In this document: positions 25,626 to 33,376 of the stretch, in pieces | Position numbering within the stretch: the stretch's first letter is position 1 | Layout of the letters: each line of letters begins with the position of its first letter | Origin: Muricoccus nepalensis | GTDB lineage: Bacteria > Pseudomonadota > Alphaproteobacteria > Acetobacterales > Acetobacteraceae | Direction of reading: 5' to 3' | Assembly (NCBI RefSeq): GCF_006438825.1 | Contig: NZ_RCZP01000001.1 | Span: forward strand, 1,056-65,055 | DNA length: 64,000 nt | Translations under genes and position numbers: made by a program | Notes under the pieces: model-generated | Databases searched by the model: none | Told to the model about the DNA's origin: nothing | What the model saw: only the letters and a program-made list of their open reading frames with translations

Positions 25626-26120
25626 ATGCCCCGCTACTACACCGTCACCTGGGACCAGCTTCACCGCGACGCCAAGGCGCTGGCCTGGCGCCTCGTCGGC
25701 AAGGGGCCGGTCGAGGGCGGCTTCAAGGGCATCGTGGCCATCACCCGCGGCGGGCTGATCCCGGCCGCGATCGTGGCGCGGGAGCTCGACTGCCGGCTGA
25801 TCGAAAGCGTCTCCGTCGTCACCTACGACGAGGAGGAGATGGGCCAGCCGAAGGTGGTGAAGCCGCCGGTGGCCGCCGGGGACGGCGCGGGCTGGCTGGT
25901 GCTGGACGACCTCGTGGACACCGGCACCACGGCGCGCGTCGTGCGCGGGCTGCTGCCGGGCGCGCATTTCGCGACGATCTACGCCAAGCCGGCCGGGCGC
26001 CCGCTGGTGGACAGCTTCATCACCGAGGTGAGCCAGGACACCTGGATCCTCTTTCCCTGGGACACCGAGCCGCAGTTCGTGGCCCCCATCATCAAGACGG
26101 CGGGCGCCGCCGGGGCCTGA
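25626..26120 (+). CDS. gpt: Xanthine(-guanine) phosphoribosyltransferase Gpt
   Basis: Type I phosphoribosyltransferase that salvages xanthine and guanine to nucleotides using PRPP. The PRPP-binding loop VLDDLVDTGTTARVV is clear, the N-terminal ITRGGLIPAAIVAREL is typical, and the end FPWDTEPQFVAPI matches Gpt. Length 164 residues. AAGGAG lies five bases before the ATG. The 3' end, including the TGA, is the first unit of a 25-bp tandem repeat. Confidence 0.93.
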   Translation: MPRYYTVTWDQLHRDAKALAWRLVGKGPVEGGFKGIVAITRGGLIPAAIVARELDCRLIESVSVVTYDEEEMGQPKVVKPPVAAGDGAGWLVLDDLVDTGTTARVVRGLLPGAHFATIYAKPAGRPLVDSFITEVSQDTWILFPWDTEPQFVAPIIKTAGAAGA

Positions 26121-26166
26121 GGCAGCGGGCGCCGCCGGGGCCCGAGGCAGCGGGCGCTGCCGGGAG
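26101..26166. repeat. 25-bp tandem repeat (2.6 copies) spanning the gpt stop
   Basis: Unit 1 (26101-26125) and unit 2 (26126-26150) differ at one base. A third, partial unit runs from 26151 with two changes. Unit 1 includes the gpt TGA; the single difference in unit 2 turns that TGA into CGA. GGCAGCG/CGCTGCC at 26146-26161 could also form a short hairpin between the convergent gpt and CNNM genes. Confidence 0.8.
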
Positions 26167-26192
26167 CTTGAAACGCCGCGCGCCGCCCGGCC

Positions 26193-27497
26193 TCAGGCCG
26201 AGACGGCGTCGTCCTTCGCCACGAGGATCTTGTCGACGCGACGGCCGTCCATGTCGATGATCTCGAATCGCCAGCCCGCGAAGACGATCCGGTCGCCCTC
26301 CTTCGGCACCCGCCGCAGCAGGGCGAGCATCAGCCCCGCGACCGTGTGGTAGGTGCCGGGCTGGGGCAGCACCGGCAGGTCGAGGCGCGCGCGGAGCTCG
26401 TCGCTCGGCATCATGCCGTCGAGCAGCAGGCTGCCGTCGTAGCGCTCGACCGCGGGGCCGGCGGAGGGAAGGGTCGCAGGGGCGCCGAGCTCGCCCACGA
26501 TGGCCTCCAGCAGGTCGGAGGCGGTGACCACCCCCTCGAAGGAGCCGTACTCGTCCATGACGAGGGCGAGGCCGAGCGGGTCCTGGCGGATGCGCTCCAG
26601 CGCGTCGAGCGCGGAGAGGTTGTCGGGCAGCACCATCGGGCGGCGGAGTGCGGCCGCGACCGAGAGGGGCTGGCCCGAGAGGACCTGGTCGAGCAGGTCC
26701 TTGGCGGCGACGACGCCGACGACGTTGTCCACGCGCCCGTCCGCCACGATGAAGCGGTTGACCGTCTCGCCCTTCAGCTTCTCCGAGACCTCCTCGGGCG
26801 TCGCGTTCCGGTCGAGCCAGGCGATCTCGGGGCGGGGCGTCATCAGCGCGCGCACGGGCTTGTCGGCGAGGCGGAGGACGCGCTCGATCATGTGGCGCTC
26901 CTCGGTCTCGAGCGCGCCGGCCTGGGCGCCCTCGGCCACCACCGCCTTCACCTCCTCCTCCGTCACGGACTGCTCGATCGGCGTGTTGGCGCCGAGGAGC
27001 CGCAGGACGAGGTTGGAGGAGGAGGAGAGCACCCAGACGATCGGCAGGGACACCCGGGAGAGCCGGGACATGGGGCGGGCGACGAGGGCCGCGATGCGCT
27101 CGGGGTGGCGGAGGGCGAGCTGCTTGGGCACCAGCTCTCCCAGGATGAGGGAAAGGTAGGTGATCAGCACCACCACCAGCACCAGCGCGGCCGGGGTGCC
27201 GTAAGGCGCGACGCCGGGGATCGCGTCGAGGAAGGGGCCGAGCGTCGCCGAGAGCCGCGCGCCGCCGAAGGTGCCGGCGACGACGCCGATCAGCGTGATG
27301 CCCACCTGGACCGTCGGCAGGAAGCGCTGGGGGTCGTCGGCCAGCTCCATGGCGACCGTCGCCCCGGGCGAGCCCGTCCGCTCGAGCGCCGTCAGCCGGG
27401 CCCGGCGGGCGGAGACGATCGCCAGCTCGCTCATCGAGAAGACGCCGTTCAGCAGCACCAGGAGGAGGATGATGCCAATTTCGAGAAGCGCCGACAT
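26193..27497 (-). CDS. CNNM/CBS-domain membrane protein (TlyC/hemolysin family)
   Basis: About 434 residues in the usual three parts. An N-terminal DUF21 (CNNM) membrane domain includes IILLLVLLNGVFSMSELAIVSARR and ILGELVPKQLALRHPERIA. A CBS pair contains EIAWLDRNATPEEVSEKLK and VVAAKDLLDQVLSG. The C-terminal CorC/HlyC-type domain contains PEAGTYHTVAGLM-like and DRIVFAGWRFEIIDMDGRRVDKI sequence. Family members are linked to Mg2+/Co2+ efflux; the old hemolysin label is weak. I chose MSALLEIG at 27497 because the family begins directly with the first helix; the longer frame adds a proline/arginine-rich leader. Confidence 0.9.
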   Translation of the reverse strand: MSALLEIGIILLLVLLNGVFSMSELAIVSARRARLTALERTGSPGATVAMELADDPQRFLPTVQVGITLIGVVAGTFGGARLSATLGPFLDAIPGVAPYGTPAALVLVVVLITYLSLILGELVPKQLALRHPERIAALVARPMSRLSRVSLPIVWVLSSSSNLVLRLLGANTPIEQSVTEEEVKAVVAEGAQAGALETEERHMIERVLRLADKPVRALMTPRPEIAWLDRNATPEEVSEKLKGETVNRFIVADGRVDNVVGVVAAKDLLDQVLSGQPLSVAAALRRPMVLPDNLSALDALERIRQDPLGLALVMDEYGSFEGVVTASDLLEAIVGELGAPATLPSAGPAVERYDGSLLLDGMMPSDELRARLDLPVLPQPGTYHTVAGLMLALLRRVPKEGDRIVFAGWRFEIIDMDGRRVDKILVAKDDAVSA

Positions 27498-27642
27498 GAT
27501 CTGCGTGGGGTTCCTTCGGGCGGGGCGCGGCGAGGGGCCGGCGGCCCGCGGCATGGATAGGGCCTTGCGGGCATAACACCCAAACGGGGGCGCCGGCTGT
27601 CCCGGTCGTGTTCCGTTACGCGCAACGATTTTTCGCTGCGCC

Positions 27643-27716
27643 GCAATATTGCCCTGATTGGGCCGGACCCGCGCCTTGGCCGGCGGGCCTCATGGCAGGG
27701 AGCGCAGGACGCTCCC
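27643..27716. promoter_or_regulatory. Divergent intergenic control region: AT-rich palindrome and leader hairpin
   Basis: The 283-base gap between the divergent CNNM gene and the GH17-GT2 gene contains an AT-rich island around 27600-27660, unusual in this DNA. It includes the perfect palindrome GCAATATTGC (27643-27652). Further on, GGGAGCG/CGCTCCC (27698-27704/27710-27716) forms a seven-pair hairpin with loop CAGGA, about 65 bases before the glucan synthase start. An operator and a leader hairpin are plausible; neither is proven. Confidence 0.4.
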
Positions 27717-27780
27717 CCTTCGCGCAAGCCCGGATCGGCCGGGGACCGGAGGGGGGCGTCGCGCCGGAGCCCTGCACGCG

Positions 27781-30621
27781 ATGAACGCGCTCGCCGCCCC
27801 GCGCCTTCCCCCCCACCCCGAGCCCTCCATGAGCGATTCCCGCCGCCCCCTTCCCTCGCCGGTCCGCTCGCCGGGCGCTCGCCTCGCGCGGCACCGGGTG
27901 ACGCTCGCTCTCCTCGCCCTCGTCGCCCTCGCCCATCTCGGCGCCTGGTGGGCCTTCAACCGGCCGGTGGCGATGCCCGACTTCCGCGGCCAGGTGAACG
28001 GCCTCGCCTTCGCGCCCTACCAGCGCGGGCAGAGCGCGGAGGGCACGAACTGGCCGACCGCCGAGCAGATCGAGGGCGACCTCCGCCGGGTCGCGCCGAT
28101 GACGCGCCACATCCGCACCTACGCGGCGCATGGCGGCATGGAGCGCATCCCCGAGATCGCCTGGTCCACCGGGCTCGACCTCAAGGTGACGCTCGGCTCC
28201 TGGCTCGACCGCCGGCTCGACCGCAACGCGGCCGAGCTTCGCCGCCTCGTGCAGGTCGCGCGCGAGAGCCGCAACGTCGAGCGCGTGCTGGTCGGCAACG
28301 AGGCCGTGCTGCGTGGCGACGTGACGCCCGCGCAGATGGTCGGCTACATCGAGCAGGTGCGCCGCCAAGTGCGCCAGCCCGTCTCGACCGCCGAGCCCTG
28401 GCACGTCTGGATGGACCATCCGGAGCTCGGCAACGCCGTCGACTACATCACCATCCACCTGCTGCCCTACTGGGAGGGGCTGCCGGTCGAGGACGCGCTG
28501 CGCTTCATCATGGAGAAGTACGACGCCGTGCGGGCGCGCTTCCCCGGCAAGCGCGTCGTCATCGGCGAGGTCGGCTGGCCCTCCGATGGCGTGGCGCAGG
28601 GCGCGGCCCGCGCCAGCCGCGTGAACCAGGCGCTGTTCATGCGCTCCTTCTTCACCATCGCCGAGCAGCGCGGCCTCGAGTACTTCGTGATGGAGGCCTT
28701 CGACCAGCCCTGGAAGGTCTCCTTCGAGGGCCGTGCGGCCGGCCACTGGGGCATGTACGACCTCGACCGCGCCCAGAAGTGGCCGATGACGGGCCCCGTG
28801 CAGGAGACGCCGGCCTGGCTCGGCTGGGCGATGGGCGCGAGCTTCGCCGCCTTCCTCGCCGCCTTCTTCTTCCTCTCGCGCCGGCCCGACATCCACTGGC
28901 AGGGCAAGCTGATGCTCGGCGTGCTGTCCCAGGGCTTCGTGGCGCTGGGCACCGGCGTCCTCCTCGCGATGAGCGAGACCTACATGTCCACCACCGCGGG
29001 CGTGGTCTGGAGCGTGCTCGTCGCCGGGCAGCTGCTGCTGCTGGCCATCCTGCTGTCCGACGGCTTCGAGCTCGCCGAGACGGTCTGGGGGCGGCTCGCG
29101 CGCCGCCAGTGGCCGGCGGTGCCGGCCGCCGACGGCACGCCGCTGCCCAAGGTCTCGCTGCACCTGCCGATCTGCAACGAGCCGCCGGCGATGGTGCGCG
29201 AGACGCTCGACGCCCTCGCCGCCCTCGACTACCCGGACTTCGAGGTGCTGGTCGTCGACAACAACACGACCGACCCCGCGCTGTGGGAGCCGGTGGCGGA
29301 GCACTGCGCGCGGCTCGGCGCCCGGTTCCGCTTCTTCCACCTCGGCAAGTGGCCCGGCTTCAAGGCGGGCGCGCTAAACTTCGCGCTGCGCGAGACCGCG
29401 CCCGACGCCGCCGTGATCGGCGTGCTCGACAGCGACTACACCGTGCGGCCGGACTGGCTGCGCCGGATGGCGCCCTTCTTCCGCCGCCCCGAGGTCGGTT
29501 TCACCCAGTCGCCGCAGGACTACCGCGACGCGCAGGGCGGCCTGTTCAAGCGGCTGATGTTCTGGGAGTACGCCGGCTTCTTCAAGGCGGGCATGGTGAC
29601 CCGCAACGAGCGCAACGCGATCATCCAGCACGGCACCATGACGCTCATCCGCAAGTCCGCGCTCGAGGACGCGGCGGTGGACGGCAAGGCCTGGGCGGAG
29701 TGGTGCATCTGCGAGGACAGCGAGCTCGGCCTGCGGCTGATGCGCCAGGGCTGGGAGGCCGTCTACTGCCCGGACTCCATGGGCCGCGGCGTGATGCCCG
29801 ACGACTTCTCCGCCTACCGCAAGCAGCGCCACCGCTGGGCCTTCGGCGCGGTGCAGATCGTCAAGGGCCACTGGCGCGCGCTGCTGAACCCCTTCAACCG
29901 CAGCCTGACGCAGGGCCAGCGCTTCCACTTCGTCATGGGCTGGATGCCCTGGCTGGGCGACGCGCTGGGCCTCGCCTTCGTCCTCGGCGGGCTGCTGTGG
30001 TCGGTCGGCCTCGTGTTGATCCCGCTGACGCGGCTCTACCCGGCCGTCGACCTCTTCGGGCTGCACCTGGCGACGGAGGGGCTGCGGACGGCGCTCGTCT
30101 CGGTCGGGCTGTCGGACGAGTTCCCGATCACCCTCTTCATGATCCCGAGCCTCGGCCTCTTCACCTTCAAGCTCGCGCAGATCTGGACGCTCTACCGCGC
30201 CCGGGTCGCCTGCGGGCCGCTGGACCGGCTGGGCGCCGCGCTCGGCGGGCTGGCGCTGACCCACACCATCGGCAAGGCGGTGTGGCAGGGCTTCTTCAAG
30301 CGGCGGGCCCATTTCGCCCGCACGCCGAAGATGGAGAACGCGCCGGCGCTCGTGCAGGGGCTGATGACGGCGCGGCAGGAGGGGATGATCATGCTCCTCC
30401 TCTGGCTCGCCGCCGCCGGCATCACCGTGGCCCATCGCGGCGGCACCTGGGAGGCGGTGCTCTGGACCGTGATCCTGCTGGTGCAGTCCGTACCCTACCT
30501 CGCCGCGGTCTCGATGGCGCTCGTCGCCGCCCTGCCGGCGCGGCAGGCCGTCGCGCTGCCGGGCGCGGTCTCCGCCCAGTCCTCCGCTGGGCAGGCGGTG
30601 GCGCGGAGCGAGCTGAAGTAG
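27781..30621 (+). CDS. GH17-GT2 fusion, NdvB-like beta-glucan synthase
   Basis: About 946 residues, membrane-anchored. An N-terminal helix (VTLALLALVALAHLGAWW) leads to a periplasmic GH17-like domain with catalytic acids in VGNEAVLRGD and IGEVGWPSDG. Two or more helices follow, then a cytosolic GT2 domain (LHLPICNEPPAMVRETLDAL, LDSDYTVRPDW, CEDSELGLRLM and KQRHRW as Q-x-x-RW) and more helices. The same GH17-GT2 order occurs in Pseudomonas NdvB, which makes cyclic beta-1,3-glucans. The GH17 part probably trims, branches or cyclises. The start is uncertain: 27781 has a distant GGAG, and an ATG at 27829 is also possible. It stands alone. Confidence 0.9.
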   Translation: MNALAAPRLPPHPEPSMSDSRRPLPSPVRSPGARLARHRVTLALLALVALAHLGAWWAFNRPVAMPDFRGQVNGLAFAPYQRGQSAEGTNWPTAEQIEGDLRRVAPMTRHIRTYAAHGGMERIPEIAWSTGLDLKVTLGSWLDRRLDRNAAELRRLVQVARESRNVERVLVGNEAVLRGDVTPAQMVGYIEQVRRQVRQPVSTAEPWHVWMDHPELGNAVDYITIHLLPYWEGLPVEDALRFIMEKYDAVRARFPGKRVVIGEVGWPSDGVAQGAARASRVNQALFMRSFFTIAEQRGLEYFVMEAFDQPWKVSFEGRAAGHWGMYDLDRAQKWPMTGPVQETPAWLGWAMGASFAAFLAAFFFLSRRPDIHWQGKLMLGVLSQGFVALGTGVLLAMSETYMSTTAGVVWSVLVAGQLLLLAILLSDGFELAETVWGRLARRQWPAVPAADGTPLPKVSLHLPICNEPPAMVRETLDALAALDYPDFEVLVVDNNTTDPALWEPVAEHCARLGARFRFFHLGKWPGFKAGALNFALRETAPDAAVIGVLDSDYTVRPDWLRRMAPFFRRPEVGFTQSPQDYRDAQGGLFKRLMFWEYAGFFKAGMVTRNERNAIIQHGTMTLIRKSALEDAAVDGKAWAEWCICEDSELGLRLMRQGWEAVYCPDSMGRGVMPDDFSAYRKQRHRWAFGAVQIVKGHWRALLNPFNRSLTQGQRFHFVMGWMPWLGDALGLAFVLGGLLWSVGLVLIPLTRLYPAVDLFGLHLATEGLRTALVSVGLSDEFPITLFMIPSLGLFTFKLAQIWTLYRARVACGPLDRLGAALGGLALTHTIGKAVWQGFFKRRAHFARTPKMENAPALVQGLMTARQEGMIMLLLWLAAAGITVAHRGGTWEAVLWTVILLVQSVPYLAAVSMALVAALPARQAVALPGAVSAQSSAGQAVARSELK

Positions 30622-30643
30622 CCCCTTCGCGGGGCGGGGCGGC

Positions 30644-30685
30644 GGGCCGCGGGGGAGACCCCGCGGCCCGTCCCGTTTCTGGGAC
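30644..30685 (+). terminator. Two consecutive hairpins after the GH17-GT2 gene
   Basis: A perfect 11-pair stem GGGCCGCGGGG/CCCCGCGGCCC (30644-30654/30659-30669) with a GAGA tetraloop begins 22 bases after the stop codon. GTCCC/GGGAC (30670-30674/30681-30685) follows at once. There is no long T-run, so it may be a non-canonical terminator or a 3'-end stabiliser. Confidence 0.6.
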
Positions 30686-30774
30686 GAGAAGTGATTTTCG
30701 TTAACGCAGTTTGAAGATGCGCGACGGCCGGACGAGGCGTTAAGCCTTCCCTAACAGTTCAAGGGAACCATGCC

Positions 30775-31032
30775 GTGGCCGAGATCCTCCCCCTCACCCG
30801 CAGCCCGCAGGACCGCCTCCAGGCAGCGCTCCGCCTTCTCGCGGCGGCGCAGGCGGAGCAGCGGGCGGCGATCAGCGCCTTCCGCGAGAACCTCTACGTC
30901 CTGCGCGACAGCACGACGAAGCTGCAGGACAGCGTGCACGGCTGGCACCGCGCCGTGGCGGCGACGGGCCGCGACCTCGAGACCGCGCGCGAGGCCGTGC
31001 GCACCCTGGAGGCGACCGCCGCCCGGATGTGA
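30775..31032 (+). CDS. Small helical protein of unknown function
   Basis: An 85-residue frame starts at GTG 30775, eight bases after AAGGGA. It is almost wholly alpha-helical in character: QDRLQAALRLLAAAQAEQRAAISAFREN and GRDLETAREAVRTLEATAARM show heptad-like spacing of Leu/Ala, so a short coiled coil is likely. No signal or membrane segment. Upstream (30686-30770) is comparatively AT-rich and could hold its promoter. An ATG at 30770 opens another frame, but that product is arginine/serine-rich and looks like a shadow. I recognise no family. Confidence 0.6.
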   Translation: MAEILPLTRSPQDRLQAALRLLAAAQAEQRAAISAFRENLYVLRDSTTKLQDSVHGWHRAVAATGRDLETAREAVRTLEATAARM

Positions 31033-31050
31033 CCGGGCGCGCCCGCCGGG

Positions 31051-31488
31051 TCAGAGCGGGCGCATGTGGGTCGCGGAGCGGAGGACGGCGGGCAGGAGGC
31101 CGCAGGCCTCGTAGAAGCGCCCCGCGGCGGGCGGGGCGCGCACGCGGACCGAGCGGAAGCCGTGCGCCGCCGCGTGCGCCAGCATCGCCTCCACCAGGGC
31201 GCGCCCGAGCCCGCGGCCGCGATGGGGCGGGGCGACATAGAGGCGGCGGAGGCGTCCGATCGTCTCGGCCTCGGCGTAGGGATCGACCGTCAGCCCCCCG
31301 ATCCCGGCGAGCGCCCCGCCCCGCCAGGCCGCGAAGAGGGCCTCGCCGGGGGCCGCGAAGCGCATCGCGCCGGCGTCCCAGTCCTCCTCCAGCACGCGGA
31401 GCATCCTCCAGCCCTCCGCGAGCGCCGCGTCCCGCAGGACGGGGAAGCCGGGCGGGAGGGCGTCGACGCGGGCGACGGCCGCGGTCAT
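31051..31488 (-). CDS. GNAT family N-acetyltransferase
   Basis: The 145-residue protein has the GNAT acetyl-CoA site: LRRLYVAPPHRGRGLGRALVEAMLAHA (V then R/Q-x-x-G-x-G/A pattern), followed by GFRSVRVRAPPAAGRFYEACGL, the usual beta-bulge and C-terminal helix. The acetyl acceptor is unknown. It overlaps the upstream VOC gene by four bases (ATGA) and ends a five-gene operon of amide and peptide hydrolases, so acetylation of an amine released there is conceivable but inferred. Confidence 0.87.
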   Translation of the reverse strand: MTAAVARVDALPPGFPVLRDAALAEGWRMLRVLEEDWDAGAMRFAAPGEALFAAWRGGALAGIGGLTVDPYAEAETIGRLRRLYVAPPHRGRGLGRALVEAMLAHAAAHGFRSVRVRAPPAAGRFYEACGLLPAVLRSATHMRPL

Positions 31489-31877
31489 CCGCCGCGGTGC
31501 ACGACGTGGAGCTTGTTGCCCTCGGGGTCGCGCATGTAGGCGCCGTAGTAGTCGGGGGCGTAGCGCGCGCGGAGGCCGGGCGCGCCCTCGTCCACCCCGC
31601 CCCCGGCGAGGGCGGCGGCGTGCGCCGCGTCCACCGCCGCGCGGCTGGGCGCGAGGAAGGCGACCATGGCGCCGTTGCCGGCGCTGGCGGGCCGTCCGTC
31701 GAAGGGTTCCTGCACGTCGAAGGTCGGGTGGCGCTGGCCGGGCACGCGCCAGCAGGCGCCGCGGGGCCCCGCGACCGAGTCCGGCCCGCGCTCCAGCCCG
31801 AGGGGAAGGAGGACGGCGTCGTAGAAGCGCGCCAGCGCGTCCAGGTCGCGCGCGCCGATCATCACGTGGCTGAACAT
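31485..31877 (-). CDS. VOC (glyoxalase/dioxygenase fold) family protein
   Basis: 130 residues covering one vicinal-oxygen-chelate module pair: MFSHVMIGARDLDALARFYDAVL at the start (first potential metal His), and YYGAYMRDPEGNKLHVVHRGG at the end, where the Glu and His positions of the family fall. Such proteins include glyoxalase I, fosfomycin-resistance and small dioxygenases; the sequence does not decide. It starts four bases after the MlrC-like gene and overlaps the GNAT gene. Confidence 0.85.
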   Translation of the reverse strand: MFSHVMIGARDLDALARFYDAVLLPLGLERGPDSVAGPRGACWRVPGQRHPTFDVQEPFDGRPASAGNGAMVAFLAPSRAAVDAAHAAALAGGGVDEGAPGLRARYAPDYYGAYMRDPEGNKLHVVHRGG

Positions 31878-31881
31878 GGGC

Positions 31882-33375
31882 CTACCCCGTCGCCTGGTTC
31901 GCGCCGGGGCGCAGGCGCAGCCCGGGGCGAAGGTTGCGGAAGGGAAGCGTCGCGGGGTCGGCGACGACCGGCCCCGGCGCGGCCACGACGAGGACGCGCC
32001 CGGCGATGGGGCCGAAGTCCGCGCGGAAATGCACGCTCGACTTCACGGCCACAATCCCCTCCTGCGCCGGCTCCACGCCGAGGTGCCGGAAGAGGGCGAG
32101 GTCGTAGGCCTGCATCTTCCGGCTCGTCACGATGACCCGCACGCCGCCGACCGAGACGAGGGCGGAGGGGCCGAGGTCGGCCGGGTTGCCGCCGGCCATG
32201 GCGCCCGTGCAGGTGAAGCGCCCGTTGGACAGCCGCAGCACCCGCGCCGTGACCTCCAGCGGCGCGCCGTCGCTCCGCCCGCCGAGGCTGAGGGAGAGGG
32301 TCGCCCCCTCCCCGGCCTTGTGGCAGGCGGCCGCGCTCAGGGGGTCGTTGATCGAGCCGAGCACGGCCTTGGCGGCCTTCTGGCGGATGAGCTCCGCGAG
32401 CAGCCCCGTGGTGTCGCCGTGGCCGCCGCCGCCGGGGTTGTCCTGCGTGTCCGCGAGGATGACGGGGCGGCCGGGCTTCGCCTTCAGCGCCTCGGCGACG
32501 GCGCGGTCGGCCGGCAGGATCTCGCCCTGGAAGTCGCGCTCGCGCGCGTTCAGCAGGGCGAGGAACTCGTCGGCCGCGGCGTCGGCGGCGGGCTGGTCCG
32601 CGGCGTAGGCGGCGACGGCCATGCCGCAGCCCGGGAAGTCCGCGTAGGGAAAGCCGAAGCAGAAGGCGAGCTCCGACACGCCGTGGCGCGTCGCGATCCG
32701 CTCGCGCTCGGCGAAGACCTCGCTCATCGGCGGCACCAGCGTGCACTGGCTGGTGATGGGCAGCAGGAAGTCCGCTTGGCGGAAGGCGCGAGCGAAGGGG
32801 CGGCCGCGGCGGGCGCGCTCCACCAGCAGGCGCAGCGCGCGGGCGCCGGCCTGCTTCATGTCGACGTGCGGGTAGGTGCGGAAGGGCGAGACGGCGTCCG
32901 AGCGCTCCACCATCTCCGCCGTCAGGTTGCAGTGGGGGTCGAGGCTGCAGGCGATCGGCATGTCGGGCCCGGCGACGGCGCGGACGCGGCGCAGGAGCTC
33001 GCCCTCGGCGTCGGGGAATCCCTCCGCCACCATGGCGCCGTGCAGGTCGAGGAGGATGCCATCGAGCGGGCCGGCGGCGAGGGCGTCGGAGAGATCGGCG
33101 ACGATCCAGGCGGCGACGCGCTCGAAGGCCTCGGCGGTCACGGGTCCGGCGGGATTGGCGAAGGCCCAGGAGAGGGGCGCGATGGCGATGCCGCTCCGCT
33201 CCGCCGCCGCGATGGCGCCGGCGGCGGGGACGCCGGTGTTGCGCAGCCCGTCGAGCAGGGTGGCGGGGCGCATGGGCGCGGGCCAGCCGCCGGGCTCGGC
33301 GAAGTCGCGCCAGCCGGTCGGCAGGGGGGCGAAGGAGTGGCTCTCGTGCAGGAAGCCGCCGATGGCGATGCGCAT
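31882..33375 (-). CDS. M81 (MlrC-like) metallopeptidase
   Basis: A 497-residue protein of the MlrC family, zinc enzymes named for the last step of microcystin breakdown but widespread in bacteria without that pathway. It begins MRIAIGGFLHESHSFAP, a hallmark of the family. D110 in LLDLHGAM, D146 and H148 in SLDPHCNL, and H170 in FRTYPHVD are likely metal-site residues. The C-terminal MlrC domain contains DTQDNPGGGGHGDTTGLLAEL. No mlrA, mlrB or mlrD is nearby. It is sandwiched in a hydrolase operon (one base after the carbamoylase-like gene), pointing to catabolism of peptide- or ureido-type compounds. Confidence 0.92.
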   Translation of the reverse strand: MRIAIGGFLHESHSFAPLPTGWRDFAEPGGWPAPMRPATLLDGLRNTGVPAAGAIAAAERSGIAIAPLSWAFANPAGPVTAEAFERVAAWIVADLSDALAAGPLDGILLDLHGAMVAEGFPDAEGELLRRVRAVAGPDMPIACSLDPHCNLTAEMVERSDAVSPFRTYPHVDMKQAGARALRLLVERARRGRPFARAFRQADFLLPITSQCTLVPPMSEVFAERERIATRHGVSELAFCFGFPYADFPGCGMAVAAYAADQPAADAAADEFLALLNARERDFQGEILPADRAVAEALKAKPGRPVILADTQDNPGGGGHGDTTGLLAELIRQKAAKAVLGSINDPLSAAACHKAGEGATLSLSLGGRSDGAPLEVTARVLRLSNGRFTCTGAMAGGNPADLGPSALVSVGGVRVIVTSRKMQAYDLALFRHLGVEPAQEGIVAVKSSVHFRADFGPIAGRVLVVAAPGPVVADPATLPFRNLRPGLRLRPGANQATG

Positions 33376-33376
33376 G

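Noticed and set aside
27948-30704. 918-residue frame overlapping the GH17-GT2 gene in another frame
   Set aside because: Arginine-rich alternate-frame product; the GH17 and GT2 catalytic motifs are all in the chosen frame.
30770-31114. 114-residue frame from ATG 30770
   Set aside because: Serine/arginine-rich product; the overlapping GTG frame gives an ordered helical protein with better ribosome-site spacing.
31882-33375. Microcystin degradation cluster suggested by the MlrC-like gene
   Set aside because: mlrA, mlrB and mlrD are absent and MlrC-family genes are common outside that pathway.
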